From Neoroseomonas soli (GTDB lineage Bacteria; Pseudomonadota; Alphaproteobacteria; Acetobacterales; Acetobacteraceae), in NCBI RefSeq assembly GCF_018129065.1, contig NZ_JAAEDM010000018.1, forward strand, positions 1 through 64,000: a stretch of 64,000 nucleotides of DNA, in the 5' to 3' direction. Positions 17,231-25,178 of this stretch are shown here, piece after piece (the first letter of the stretch is position 1; every line of letters begins with the position of its first letter). Position numbers and translations under genes: made by a program. The notes beneath the pieces were generated by a model, which made no database searches, had not been told where the DNA came from, and saw only the letters and a program-made list of their open reading frames with translations.

Positions 17231-18568
17231 ATGACCTTCGCCGGCTTCCTTCGTCGCCTGGTGCCCCGCGGCCTGCTCGGCCGCGCGCTGCTCATCATCC
17301 TGGTGCCGCTGGTCGTGCTTCAGGTCATCGCGCTCTATCTCTTCTACGGCAGCCACCTCGACGTTATCTCGCGCCGTCTTGCCGCCGCGGTGTCCGGCGA
17401 CGTGGCGATGGTCGTCGAACTGCTCTCCCGCCACCCGCGGGAGGAGGAGCGCGGCTGGATCTTCCGTGAGGCGGCCTGGCGCCTGGATCTTTCGCTCGCC
17501 TTCGAACAGGGCGCGGTGCTCGGCCCCGCGTCGCACCGCGGCGCCTCCCTCCCGCTGCTGCCGCTCGAGGAGGACCTTGATGACGCGATGCGCGAGCGCG
17601 TGCGCCTGCCCTTCGACACCGACTGGCAGTCCGACCCGCGCAGCGTGATCATCCGCGTGCAGCTGCCGGACGGCGTGCTGCACGTGGAAGCGGCCCGCAA
17701 GCGGCTGTTCAGCGGCACGCTGTACCTGTTCGTCATTTGGGTCGTCGGATCGGCCCTGTTGCTCTTCCTCGTCGCCGCGCTGTTCATGAAGAACCAGGTG
17801 CGCGCGATCCGCCGCCTGGCCGAGGCCTCCGAAGCCTTCGGCCGCGGCCGCGACCTCGGCCCCATGAAGCCGGAAGGCGCGGCCGAGGCCCGCCAGGCGG
17901 CGCTCGCCTTCAATTCCATGCAGGGTCGCATCCGTCGCTTCGTCGAAAGCCGCACGGAGATGCTGGCGGGCATCAGCCACGACCTGCGCACGCCACTGAC
18001 GCGCCTGCGCCTCGGCCTCGCCATGCTGCCCGAAAGCGCACAGGCCGATGCCCAGGCCATGACCCAGGATGTGGAGGAGATGGACCGGCTGATCGCCGCC
18101 TACCTCTCCTTCGCGCGCGGGGAAGGCATCGAGCAGGCGGCGCCGGCGGACCTCGCGGAACTGGTGGGGGAGGCCGCCGCCAAGGCGCGGCGGGACGGCG
18201 CGCTGGTGGATCTCGCGTTGCCGGGGGAACCGATCGTGCTGCCGGTGCGCGCGGATGCGCTGCGACGCTGCCTGGGCAATCTGCTCGACAACGCCCGCAG
18301 GCATGCGCGGCGCATCGCGGTGGCACTCTCCCGCGTGCCGCGCGGGGAGGCCGGGACCTGGGCGGTGGTGACGGTGGACGACGACGGCCCCGGCATCCCC
18401 GAGGCGCAGCGGGAGGAGGCCTTCAAGCCCTTCGCCTCCTTCTCCTCCGGCGGCACCGGCCTTGGCCTCGCCATCGCGCGGGACATTGCCAGGGCGCATG
18501 GCGGCGACATCGTGCTGGAGGACAGCCCGCTTGGCGGATTGCGGGCGCGGGTCCGGCTGCCGGCATGA
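17231..18568 (+). CDS. EnvZ-like sensor histidine kinase
   Basis: 445 residues. Two transmembrane segments (about 16-38 and 163-185) bracket a periplasmic domain of about 125 residues. A HAMP segment follows, then the dimerisation helix with phospho-acceptor H250 (MLAGISHDLRTPLTRLRLGL) and a HATPase domain with the N box LGNLLDNARRHA, G1 DDDGPGIP and G2 GGTGLGLAIARDIA. The start at 17231 places the first helix at the usual position. No response regulator is adjacent; the OmpR-type petR gene at 9886 lacks a kinase, so the two may pair. The stop overlaps or abuts the epimerase gene. Confidence 0.88.
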   Translation: MTFAGFLRRLVPRGLLGRALLIILVPLVVLQVIALYLFYGSHLDVISRRLAAAVSGDVAMVVELLSRHPREEERGWIFREAAWRLDLSLAFEQGAVLGPASHRGASLPLLPLEEDLDDAMRERVRLPFDTDWQSDPRSVIIRVQLPDGVLHVEAARKRLFSGTLYLFVIWVVGSALLLFLVAALFMKNQVRAIRRLAEASEAFGRGRDLGPMKPEGAAEARQAALAFNSMQGRIRRFVESRTEMLAGISHDLRTPLTRLRLGLAMLPESAQADAQAMTQDVEEMDRLIAAYLSFARGEGIEQAAPADLAELVGEAAAKARRDGALVDLALPGEPIVLPVRADALRRCLGNLLDNARRHARRIAVALSRVPRGEAGTWAVVTVDDDGPGIPEAQREEAFKPFASFSSGGTGLGLAIARDIARAHGGDIVLEDSPLGGLRARVRLPA

Positions 18569-18603
18569 TCGCCCCCGAGGCCCGGGCAGGGGGCGATGAG
18601 GAC

Positions 18604-19461
18604 ATGGACGACACCCTTCTCACCATCGCCGGCCCTGACTGGGAGGCGCGCCTCGCCGCCGCCGACGGCGGCGGGCTGACGGCGCTCCGCCATCGCGGCC
18701 GGGACGTGCTGGTCCCGGCGCCGGAAGGCGCTCGTCTCGGCGGGCCCTTCGGCGCCTTCTGGATGATCCCCTGGGCGAATCGGCTCGACGGTGGCCGCCT
18801 CGGCCTGCATCGCCTGCCGATGAACCGGCCGCAGGACGGCACCGCCATCCACGGCCTGTCGCGGGACCGGCCCTGGCGGGTGGCGGAACGCTCGGCCAGC
18901 CGCGTCGCACTGGTGCAGGACGTCGCCGAAGCGCCCTACCGCTATGCCGCGCGGCTCGTGGTGGCGGCCGAGGAGGAGAGGCTGCTGCTGGACCTCGCCG
19001 TCTCCAACACCGGCGAGGAAGCGCTGCCTTTCGGCGCCGGCTGGCACCCCTGGTTCGTGCGCCCGCTGGGCACGCGGCTCTCGTTCCGCGCCACGCACCG
19101 CTGCACCCACGACGCCCGCTGCCTGCCCGTCTCGGCGGAGCCGGATTCGGGCCTCGATGGCGGGGAGGAGGCCATCCTCGGCCTCGACACCCATTTCGCC
19201 GGCTGGGATGGCGTGGCCCGGATCGCCTGGCCGGGCCTGGTGCTGACCATGACGGCGAGCGGGGCGCTGGCGACCAACCTCCAGGTCTATGCGCCGCGCG
19301 ACCGGGCGGTGCTTTGCGTCGAGCCGTCCTCCCATCTGCCGGACGCCGCGAACCGGCCGGATCTGGCGCCGCTCGGCCCGATGCGGGTGCTGGCGCCCGG
19401 CGGGACGCTCTCCGGGCGGATCGGCCTCGAGTGTTCACACGCGCCGGGCGGCACGGCATAG
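18604..19461 (+). CDS. Aldose 1-epimerase family protein
   Basis: 285 residues of the galactose mutarotase fold: FGAFWMIPWANRL for substrate binding, the first catalytic His in GTAIHGLSRDRPW, the second in FGAGWHPWFVRP, and a late acidic residue in VLCVEPSSHLPD. These enzymes interconvert alpha and beta anomers of sugars. Two starts are possible: ATG 18565, which overlaps the kinase stop (ATGA), and ATG 18604, which follows AGGGGG at good spacing and fits the family N-terminus; the second is used here. Its substrate is unknown and it has no sugar kinase neighbour. Confidence 0.8.
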   Translation: MDDTLLTIAGPDWEARLAAADGGGLTALRHRGRDVLVPAPEGARLGGPFGAFWMIPWANRLDGGRLGLHRLPMNRPQDGTAIHGLSRDRPWRVAERSASRVALVQDVAEAPYRYAARLVVAAEEERLLLDLAVSNTGEEALPFGAGWHPWFVRPLGTRLSFRATHRCTHDARCLPVSAEPDSGLDGGEEAILGLDTHFAGWDGVARIAWPGLVLTMTASGALATNLQVYAPRDRAVLCVEPSSHLPDAANRPDLAPLGPMRVLAPGGTLSGRIGLECSHAPGGTA

Positions 19462-19462
19462 G

Positions 19463-19657
19463 ATGCCTGCCATGCCTTCCTCCCCCACCGCGCTGGCGCT
19501 CGGCGCCGGCATCATGGGCCTGTCCGCCGCCTGGGGCCTGGCGCTCGCCGCCGCCGCATCCGATCCCGCGCCGATGCCCGAGCTGCCCGTCTGGGCAGCG
19601 GGCGAGGCGCCACCCGCAAGCGGCCTTCTCGCCGCCCTCGAAGGCGTTTCCGCATGA
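19463..19657 (+). CDS. Small ORF with FAD-binding-like motif, possibly a gene remnant
   Basis: 64 codons, beginning 1 bp after the epimerase stop and ending in an ATGA overlap with the acyl-CoA dehydrogenase start (19654-19657). The peptide contains LALGAGIMGLSAAWGLALAA, which looks like the dinucleotide-binding loop G-A-G-I-M-G-L-S that opens D-amino-acid-oxidase-type flavoproteins, but nothing of the rest of such a protein follows. It could also simply be a single hydrophobic helix. Whether it is translated is uncertain; the tight spacing on both sides is the best argument for it. Confidence 0.4.
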   Translation: MPAMPSSPTALALGAGIMGLSAAWGLALAAAASDPAPMPELPVWAAGEAPPASGLLAALEGVSA

Positions 19658-21270
19658 CGTCCACCGCCGCCGCCGACCTCGTCTTCGGCCTGACCCGCGT
19701 GGTCGGCCTGCCCGCGCTGACCGATCGCGCCGGGGCGCCGCTCTCGGCCGAGGACATCGCGCAGATCGTCGAGGAAGCCGACCGCTTCTGCCGGGAGGTG
19801 CTGCAGCCCAACGCCATCGCCGCCGACCGCGCCGGCGCCGTCTATGCCAACGGCACGGTCACCACGCCGCCATCCTATCCCGCATCCTATGCGAAGTGGA
19901 TCGAGGGTGGCTGGCAGTCGCTCTCCGCGCCTGTGGACCATGGCGGGCAGGGGCTGCCGGCGGCGCTCTGGACCGCGATGGTCGAACTCGGCATGGCGGC
20001 CGATGCGTCCTTCATGCTCGGGCCGCTGCTGACGGCGGGGGCGATCGACTGCCTGAACCACCACGCGACGCCGGACCAGGCGGCGCGCTGGCTGCCGAAG
20101 ATGGTCAGCGGCGAGTGGACCGGCGCGATGTGCCTGACCGAGCCGGGCGCGGGCAGCGACCTCGGCGTGCTGAAGACGCGCGCGGAACCGCTGGGCGATG
20201 GCAAGTATGCCCTGCACGGCCAGAAGATCTTCATCACCTGGGGCGACCACGACTGCACCGACAACATCGTCTACCTGGTGCTGGCGCGGCTGCCGGATGC
20301 GCCTCCGGGCTCGAAGGGCATCAGCCTCTTCGTCACGACCAAGGCGAAGGAGGACGGCACGCGCAACGACCTGCGCTGCGGCGGGATCGAGAAGAAACTC
20401 GGCATCCACGGCAGCCCGACCTGCGTCATGCTGTTCGAGGGCGCGGAGGCCGAACTGGTCGGCGAGGCCAATCGCGGCCTCAACGCCATGTTCGCGATGA
20501 TGAACAATGCGCGCCTCGGCGTCGGGACGCAGGGCGTGGCGCATGGCGCGGCCGCGCTGCGCCTCGCGGAAGCCTATGCCGCCGAGCGCGTGCAGGGCGG
20601 CCGCCCCATCGCGCAGCACCCTGACGTGGCGCGCATGCTGATGGAGATGCGCGCGGTTACCCTGGCCGCGCGGCTGCTGGCGCTGGAGACCGCCGCCTGC
20701 GTCGATCGCCATGCGCTGCTGGGCGACGCCCACGCGCAGGCGCGCCTGGCGCTGCTGACGCCCATCCTCAAGGCCTGGGGCACGGATCGCGGGGTGGAGA
20801 CGGCGTCCATCGGCGTGCAGGTGCATGGCGGGATGGGCTTCATCGAGGATGCCGGCGCCGCCCAGGTGCTGCGCGATTCCCGCATCGCCCCGATCTATGA
20901 GGGCACCAACGGCATCCAGGCCATCGACCTGCTGGTGCGGAAGGTGGCGAAGGACGGCGGCGCCGAGATGCGCGCCCTGCTCGCCGAGGTGAAGCGCACC
21001 CCCGACGCCCGGCTGCGTGCCGCGGCCGATGCATTGGACCGCGCCACCGCGACGGTATTGGAAGCCCAGGGCCGCGACGCGGATGCCGGCCAGTCGGTGG
21101 CGGTCGCCTATCTCGACGCGGCAGGCTGGCTGCTCGGCGGCTGGATGCTGGCGCGCGCCGCGGTCGAGGCGCCGGAAACCTACGGTGCGACGGCGGATTT
21201 CTACCTGCGCCGCCTGCTGCCGCGCGCGGCCGGGCGCGTGGCGGAGATCGACGGGGCGCTCGCCGCCTGA
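19654..21270 (+). CDS. Acyl-CoA dehydrogenase, long DmdC-like type
   Basis: 538-residue FAD-dependent acyl-CoA dehydrogenase. Substrate/FAD loop CLTEPGAGSDLGVLKT, FAD contact FITWGDHD, RLGVGTQGVAHGAAAL, IGVQVHGGMGFIED, and catalytic base E416 in IYEGTNGIQAIDLL. The C-terminal extension of about 110 residues is typical of the longer 3-methylmercaptopropionyl-CoA dehydrogenase-like group, which also includes many enzymes of unknown acyl specificity. It introduces the 2,3 double bond and passes electrons to ETF. It stands alone, without thiolase or hydratase neighbours, so no pathway can be given. Confidence 0.88.
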   Translation: MTSTAAADLVFGLTRVVGLPALTDRAGAPLSAEDIAQIVEEADRFCREVLQPNAIAADRAGAVYANGTVTTPPSYPASYAKWIEGGWQSLSAPVDHGGQGLPAALWTAMVELGMAADASFMLGPLLTAGAIDCLNHHATPDQAARWLPKMVSGEWTGAMCLTEPGAGSDLGVLKTRAEPLGDGKYALHGQKIFITWGDHDCTDNIVYLVLARLPDAPPGSKGISLFVTTKAKEDGTRNDLRCGGIEKKLGIHGSPTCVMLFEGAEAELVGEANRGLNAMFAMMNNARLGVGTQGVAHGAAALRLAEAYAAERVQGGRPIAQHPDVARMLMEMRAVTLAARLLALETAACVDRHALLGDAHAQARLALLTPILKAWGTDRGVETASIGVQVHGGMGFIEDAGAAQVLRDSRIAPIYEGTNGIQAIDLLVRKVAKDGGAEMRALLAEVKRTPDARLRAAADALDRATATVLEAQGRDADAGQSVAVAYLDAAGWLLGGWMLARAAVEAPETYGATADFYLRRLLPRAAGRVAEIDGALAA

Positions 21271-21485
21271 GGGCGAGGTGGCTGTCGCCGCGCCGAACGC
21301 CCGAGCGGCGGAGGCTGCCTTCTCACGGCGCGGCGCCGTGCTGCGCCGGTTCGGTGGACCGGGCGCGGGGCGGCTGCCCCGCCCTGCCGGGTGACGCTCG
21401 CCGAAGGGCGGGCGACCCTGCGCGGAGCGCCCCGAGCGGCAGCGAAACATCTGGTACGTTAACATTTCCCGCGTATGCTCTCGGC

Positions 21486-22073
21486 ATGGTTGTGGACTCG
21501 CCCGCTCTTCCTGCCGTCGAGACGCCACGCCTGCGTCTTCGCTGCGCCGAACCCCGTGATGCCCATGCGCTCGCCGCGATGATGAGCGAGACGGTCAGCC
21601 GGCGCCTAGCCTCATGGCCCGTGCCCTATACGCCCTCCATGGCGCTGGACCGGATTGCCGGCGTGCGCATGGCGGCGGCGCAGCGGCGATCCCTGCCGCT
21701 GGTGATGGAGCGGCGCGCGGATGGGGTGGTGGTCGGGTGGATCAGTGTCTCCCGCGCACCGGGGGACGAAGCCACGGCCTTGCTCACTTATTGGCTCGGG
21801 GAAGGGTACCAGGGCCGCGGCTACATGCGCGAAGCGGCCCCCGCCGCGCTGGCTGCGGCCTTCGAGCAGTTGGATGTCGCACGGGTGCGCGCCGCCGTGC
21901 AGGGGGACAACGCTGCGTCGCTCGCCGTGGTGGATCTGCTCGGCATGACGCCGCTCGGGGAAGGGCGGATCTGGTGCCCCGCCCGCGGGCGGGAGGAGAC
22001 CTGCCTGTGGTTCGAAACGCCGCGGCCCGTGGCCGGGGCACGGCTCGCGGTCGTCACGGCCGCGGCGGGCTGA
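21486..22073 (+). CDS. GNAT-family N-acetyltransferase (RimJ/RimL-like)
   Basis: 195 residues. The N-terminal ETPRLRLRCAEPRDAHAL is the RimJ/RimL beginning, YWLGEGYQGRGYMREAAPAA carries the acetyl-CoA pyrophosphate loop Q-G-R-G-Y, and VQGDNAASLAVVDLLGM is the usual C-terminal helix and strand. It probably acetylates an N-terminal or other amine. The 215-bp upstream region contains no gene; a TACGTTAACATTT stretch around 21455 is the only AT-rich part. Confidence 0.82.
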   Translation: MVVDSPALPAVETPRLRLRCAEPRDAHALAAMMSETVSRRLASWPVPYTPSMALDRIAGVRMAAAQRRSLPLVMERRADGVVVGWISVSRAPGDEATALLTYWLGEGYQGRGYMREAAPAALAAAFEQLDVARVRAAVQGDNAASLAVVDLLGMTPLGEGRIWCPARGREETCLWFETPRPVAGARLAVVTAAAG

Positions 22074-22100
22074 TCCCCCGGCCCGTCGCCCGCGATATGG

Positions 22101-22120
22101 GTTTCCACATCGGTGGAAAC
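22101..22120. terminator. Hairpin after the acetyltransferase gene
   Basis: GTTTCCAC-ATCG-GTGGAAAC, a perfect 8-bp stem with a 4-base loop, 27 bp after the acetyltransferase stop. There is no T run, so it may be a weak terminator or a processing hairpin. It directly precedes the 62-bp repeat array. Confidence 0.5.
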
Positions 22121-22133
22121 CGATCTCGTCATA

Positions 22134-22319
22134 TTTGAGCCGGCATCGGCACGCACACGGCCTATCCCAGCCGTATGCGATCTGCTCTCGACATGTTTGA
22201 GCGGGCATCGTCACGCACACGGCGGATCCCAGCCGTATTCGATCTGCTCTCGTCTTGTTTGAGCGGGCATCTTCACGCACACGGCTGATTCCAGCCGCAT
22301 GCGATCTGCTCTATGCGCC
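22134..22319. repeat. Three tandem copies of a 62-bp unit
   Basis: Units start at 22134, 22196 and 22258 with TTTGAGC(C/G)GGCATC, continue with CACGCACACGGC and a small inverted repeat (ACGGC-N8-GCCGT), and end in GCGATCTGCTCT. A partial unit (CGATCTCGTCATA) precedes the first. The period is exactly 62 bp, with a few substitutions between copies. The array fills the gap between the convergent acetyltransferase and ligase genes, and its last unit ends on the ligase stop codon (22311-22313). It has no coding capacity that I can defend. Confidence 0.9.
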
Positions 22320-23723
22320 GGGCACCTCACAGACGAAATCCTCGAACTTGCCGGCTGCGGTGCGCGGGAGTTCGGGCATCGTCTCCACCGTCACCGCGAA
22401 GCCCGCGCCGAACTTCGCCCGCGCCCAGGCGGCGACCGCGACCTGCTCCTCCGCCGTCAGCGGGCGTGCGACGGCGAGGCGCACCACCAGCCGGTCCAGC
22501 GCCGCCTGGATGACCTGGTGCTGCCTGACCGGCGGGGCCGCCGCCAGCAACGCGCCGATGTCGTTCGAGGAGAGCAGCGGCCAGCGCCGTTCCCCGCCTG
22601 GCAGGCGCAGCATGTTCTGCCGCCGCCCGAGGATGCGCGTCAGCACCGGCAGGCCACGGCCGCAGGGGCAGGGCGGCCCGACCTCGGCCGCGTCGCCGAT
22701 GTCGTAGCGGATCAGCGGCATGGCCAGGTTGTGCAGCGGCGTGACGAGCACACGGCCGGTTTCGCCGGCGGCGCAGGGCCTGCCGGCCTCGTCCACCACC
22801 TCGACCCGCAGCCCTTCCGATTGGATGTGGAAATGCGGATGGTCGGGGCATTGCAGCGCCAGGTAGCCGGCCTCCCGCGACGAATAGACATCGACCACCG
22901 GCACGCCCCAGGCGGCCTCGATCGCGGTTCGGACCTCGGGGCGCAGCGTCTCGGAGATGGCGATGACCTGGCGCAGCCGCGGCAGCCGCACCCCGGCCTC
23001 CCGCGCCGCCGCCGCCAGGCGCGCCAGGATGCTGGGGTGGGAGAGCAGGTAGTCGGGATCCTGCCGGACCAGCCATTCCAGTTGCTGCGCCACCGGCGTG
23101 GTGACGTTGAGGCTGACCAGCCGGCCGGTCTCGAACAGGGCGGCGCTCGAGACGCCCCAGCCTTCGGCCACGTCCCCGTCGGGGTAGGACGCCTTGCCGG
23201 CGCCGCTTTCGCGGATCGCCGCCAGCGTCCCGGTCAGGTCGCGGCGGTGCCAGAGATGGTCGCGCAGCGTGAAGGCGCTCCAGACCAGTTCCCAGAGCTC
23301 GCTGCGCACGGCGCGGACCGGCCGGCCGGTGGAGCCGGACGTGTAGATCTCCCGGTAATCGCCATGGCCGGGGGGCAAGGATCCGGCGAGCATGGCCTCG
23401 CTTGCCTCCGCCGCCTGGATGTCCTCGCGCCGCAGGATCGGCAGGGATTGCCAGACGGCTTCCCAGGCCGGTTCCTCGGCCGGGGCGGGCCAGTCGCGCG
23501 GCAGGCGGCCACGCCAGTAGGGCGCATTTTCGCGCGCATGGGCGAGAAGGGCCGAGAGTTGCCGCCGTTGCGCCAGGCGCAGCCGTTCCGCCGGCCACCA
23601 TTGCGTCTGCTCGAACTGGAACAGCAGCGCGAGCAGCGCCGCACCCGTCGGGCCCGGCAGGGCCGGCCAGGCGATGCCCGGCACCGCCGAGACGACATCC
23701 AGCGGCGGTGAGGAACGATCCAT
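22311..23723 (-). CDS. PaaK/CapK-like adenylate-forming enzyme
   Basis: 470 residues of the phenylacetate-CoA ligase-like branch of the ANL superfamily. The AMP-binding P-loop is IYTSGSTGRPVRAVRS; VVDVYSSREAGYLALQC and IRYDIGDAAEVG match the core, and the C-terminal lid ends LPRTAAGKFEDFVCEVPG with the conserved Lys. ENAPYWRGRLP near the N-terminus is typical of CapK-like proteins. The start at 23723 follows AAGGAGAC. Family members activate aromatic or other acids or act in surface-polymer decoration. No acyl-carrier protein, acetyltransferase partner or PAA catabolic genes adjoin it, so the substrate is open. Confidence 0.8.
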   Translation of the reverse strand: MDRSSPPLDVVSAVPGIAWPALPGPTGAALLALLFQFEQTQWWPAERLRLAQRRQLSALLAHARENAPYWRGRLPRDWPAPAEEPAWEAVWQSLPILRREDIQAAEASEAMLAGSLPPGHGDYREIYTSGSTGRPVRAVRSELWELVWSAFTLRDHLWHRRDLTGTLAAIRESGAGKASYPDGDVAEGWGVSSAALFETGRLVSLNVTTPVAQQLEWLVRQDPDYLLSHPSILARLAAAAREAGVRLPRLRQVIAISETLRPEVRTAIEAAWGVPVVDVYSSREAGYLALQCPDHPHFHIQSEGLRVEVVDEAGRPCAAGETGRVLVTPLHNLAMPLIRYDIGDAAEVGPPCPCGRGLPVLTRILGRRQNMLRLPGGERRWPLLSSNDIGALLAAAPPVRQHQVIQAALDRLVVRLAVARPLTAEEQVAVAAWARAKFGAGFAVTVETMPELPRTAAGKFEDFVCEVPGA

Positions 23724-23868
23724 GCCCAGGGTCTCCTTCGGCTGCTGCTCGCGCAGTCGTGACGGCGGCGCGACCGGCGCCGCCACGACTGCGCCACAGG
23801 AGGATGGCATTTTGCCGACACCTGCTTATGTCCCGTTTCCGGGACCTGGCTTGAGGAGAACGGCCTGG

Positions 23869-24300
23869 ATGCGACCCGTGGCGATCAGTGCGGTGCTGCT
23901 CGGCGTGGCCCATGTTGCGCTTGGAACGCCCGTTGCCGCGGCGATGCCGGCAATGCCTGGCCCCTTGGCGGCGGCCCTTGGCGAAGGCGGCGACGGCGGC
24001 CGGGGCGCGACGCTGGCGCGCGCCGGGGCGAGTGCCTTCCTCGCGGTGCCCGACGCGGCGCAGCCCGAACTGGTGCCGGTCGGGGAGGGCGGGCGTGGCC
24101 GCTGGCGGCGCAACGGCTATGGTTACGGCTATTACGGGTGGGGGCCGCCGCCGGTCTATTACGCGCCGCCGCCGCCGCGCGTGTACTACGCGCCGCCGCC
24201 GCGCGCGTATTACGCGCCGCCTCCCCCGGTGTACTACGCGCCGCCGCCGCCCGTGTATTACGCGCCGGCGCCGGGGATCAGCCTGAACTTCCGGTTCTGA
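23869..24300 (+). CDS. Exported Tyr/Pro repeat protein
   Basis: 143 residues with GAGGAG upstream. Residues 1-25 form a signal peptide (MRPVAISAVLLGVAHVALG followed by AAA). After a charged Gly-rich middle (GRGRWRRNGYGYGYYGWG) come five tandem repeats of PPP(P)xxYYAPPP between about residues 95 and 133, ending ISLNFRF, a terminal beta-strand pattern with a final Phe as in outer-membrane proteins. Short YYAPPP-repeat proteins of this kind are common and unstudied in Acetobacteraceae and related groups. Likely cell-envelope associated. It is divergent from the PaaK-like gene. Confidence 0.75.
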   Translation: MRPVAISAVLLGVAHVALGTPVAAAMPAMPGPLAAALGEGGDGGRGATLARAGASAFLAVPDAAQPELVPVGEGGRGRWRRNGYGYGYYGWGPPPVYYAPPPPRVYYAPPPRAYYAPPPPVYYAPPPPVYYAPAPGISLNFRF

Positions 24301-24361
24301 TCCGGCCATCCAGGCGCGCCGTGGCCTTGTCGTGGGCGCGCGGCGACGATGCCGGCCCGTG

Positions 24362-24907
24362 TCAGCCGGGTCGCCTGCCGGCACTGTCGCTTGCCTCGCC
24401 CCGGCCGAAGACGATCCGGCGCCACGCATCGGCGCCCATAGCCGCGCGCAGGTGCTGCATGGCGATGTAGGGCAGCAGCACCAGCCAGAGCAGCAGGCAG
24501 GAGGCCGCGATCTCCCACTGGCGGCCGGCGAGGGTTTCGGCCAGGGCCTGTCCCGCCGAGCGGCCGTGCAACTGGCCGGCGACAACGTCCTCCACCGCGG
24601 TCAGGGCGACGAGCAGGAGGAGGAAGAGCACTGAGCGTTGCAGCACCGCCACTGCCAGGCGTCGCGACTGCAGCCGCTCGCCGAGCCGCGCGGCTTCCCC
24701 GATCAGGACGAACTTCGCCAGGACCAGCGCCTTGATCGCCGCCGTACCGTAGGGGAGCGCGCCATACCGGTGCTCCCCCGCGACCGCCGCCCGGTAGAGC
24801 AGGATCGCGCCGAGGCAGACATAGAGATAGAGGGACAGGCCGGCAAAGGCCTTCAGTTCGTGCGCGAGCCGGGTACGGACGCCGTTCGCATGACGCTGAG
24901 ACTCCAT
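24362..24907 (-). CDS. Integral membrane protein of unknown function
   Basis: 181 residues with four hydrophobic segments (about 22-42, 58-75, 88-106 and 135-155). It has an ATG preceded by GCAGGAG. Short hydrophilic N- and C-termini. Between helices 1 and 2 is ALPYGTAAIKALVLAKFVLI, and between 2 and 3 ARLGERLQSRRLAV. I do not recognise the family. The tRNA-Leu gene lies 64 bp upstream on the same strand. Confidence 0.65.
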   Translation of the reverse strand: MESQRHANGVRTRLAHELKAFAGLSLYLYVCLGAILLYRAAVAGEHRYGALPYGTAAIKALVLAKFVLIGEAARLGERLQSRRLAVAVLQRSVLFLLLLVALTAVEDVVAGQLHGRSAGQALAETLAGRQWEIAASCLLLWLVLLPYIAMQHLRAAMGADAWRRIVFGRGEASDSAGRRPG

Positions 24908-24971
24908 GGGGCGCTCCTGCGTGGCGACGCGGCGGCCGGGACATCGGCGCCGCCGGATGGCGTGGGGCGGT

Positions 24972-25057
24972 TGGTGCCCGCCGCCGGACTCGAACCGGCA
25001 CATCCTTGCGGATTGCGGATTTTAAGTCCGCTGCGTCTACCATTCCGCCAGGCGGGC
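24972..25057 (-). tRNA. tRNA-Leu (anticodon UAA)
   Basis: Minus-strand cloverleaf: acceptor arms GCCCGCC (25051-25057) and GGCGGGC (24976-24982), discriminator A and encoded CCA (24972-24974). The anticodon arm GCGGA-CUUAAAA-UCCGC puts UAA at 25022-25024. The long variable arm AUCCGCAAGGAU is typical of class II tRNA-Leu, and GGTTCGAGTCC forms the T arm. 86 nt with CCA. It reads UUA (and UUG) codons, which are rare in this G+C-rich window. Confidence 0.95.
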
Positions 25058-25150
25058 ACACGTCGGTCGGCTGCACGGGGGGCTGCCACGCCAACCCTAC
25101 CGGCGCGGCCGTGGAGGGGAAGTATCCTCCCTGCAGCCCCCTCTCAAGTA

Positions 25151-25178
25151 GGGGCGGTAGCCGAGGGGGCTACGCCCC
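25151..25178 (-). terminator. Hairpin at the end of the hydroxyacid dehydrogenase gene
   Basis: GGGGCGGTAGCC (25151-25162) and GGCTACGCCCC (25168-25178) pair with one bulged base. On the minus strand it includes the stop codon (25170-25172) and should form a strong stem. No T tract follows. Upstream, 25105-25145 resembles the C-rich intergenic repeat. Confidence 0.5.

Noticed and set aside
22134-22319. 62-bp array as a CRISPR
   Set aside because: The copies are contiguous, without distinct spacers between conserved repeats, and no cas gene is present.
24972-25057. tRNA-Leu as an integration site
   Set aside because: No integrase gene and no second copy of the tRNA 3' end are seen in the window.
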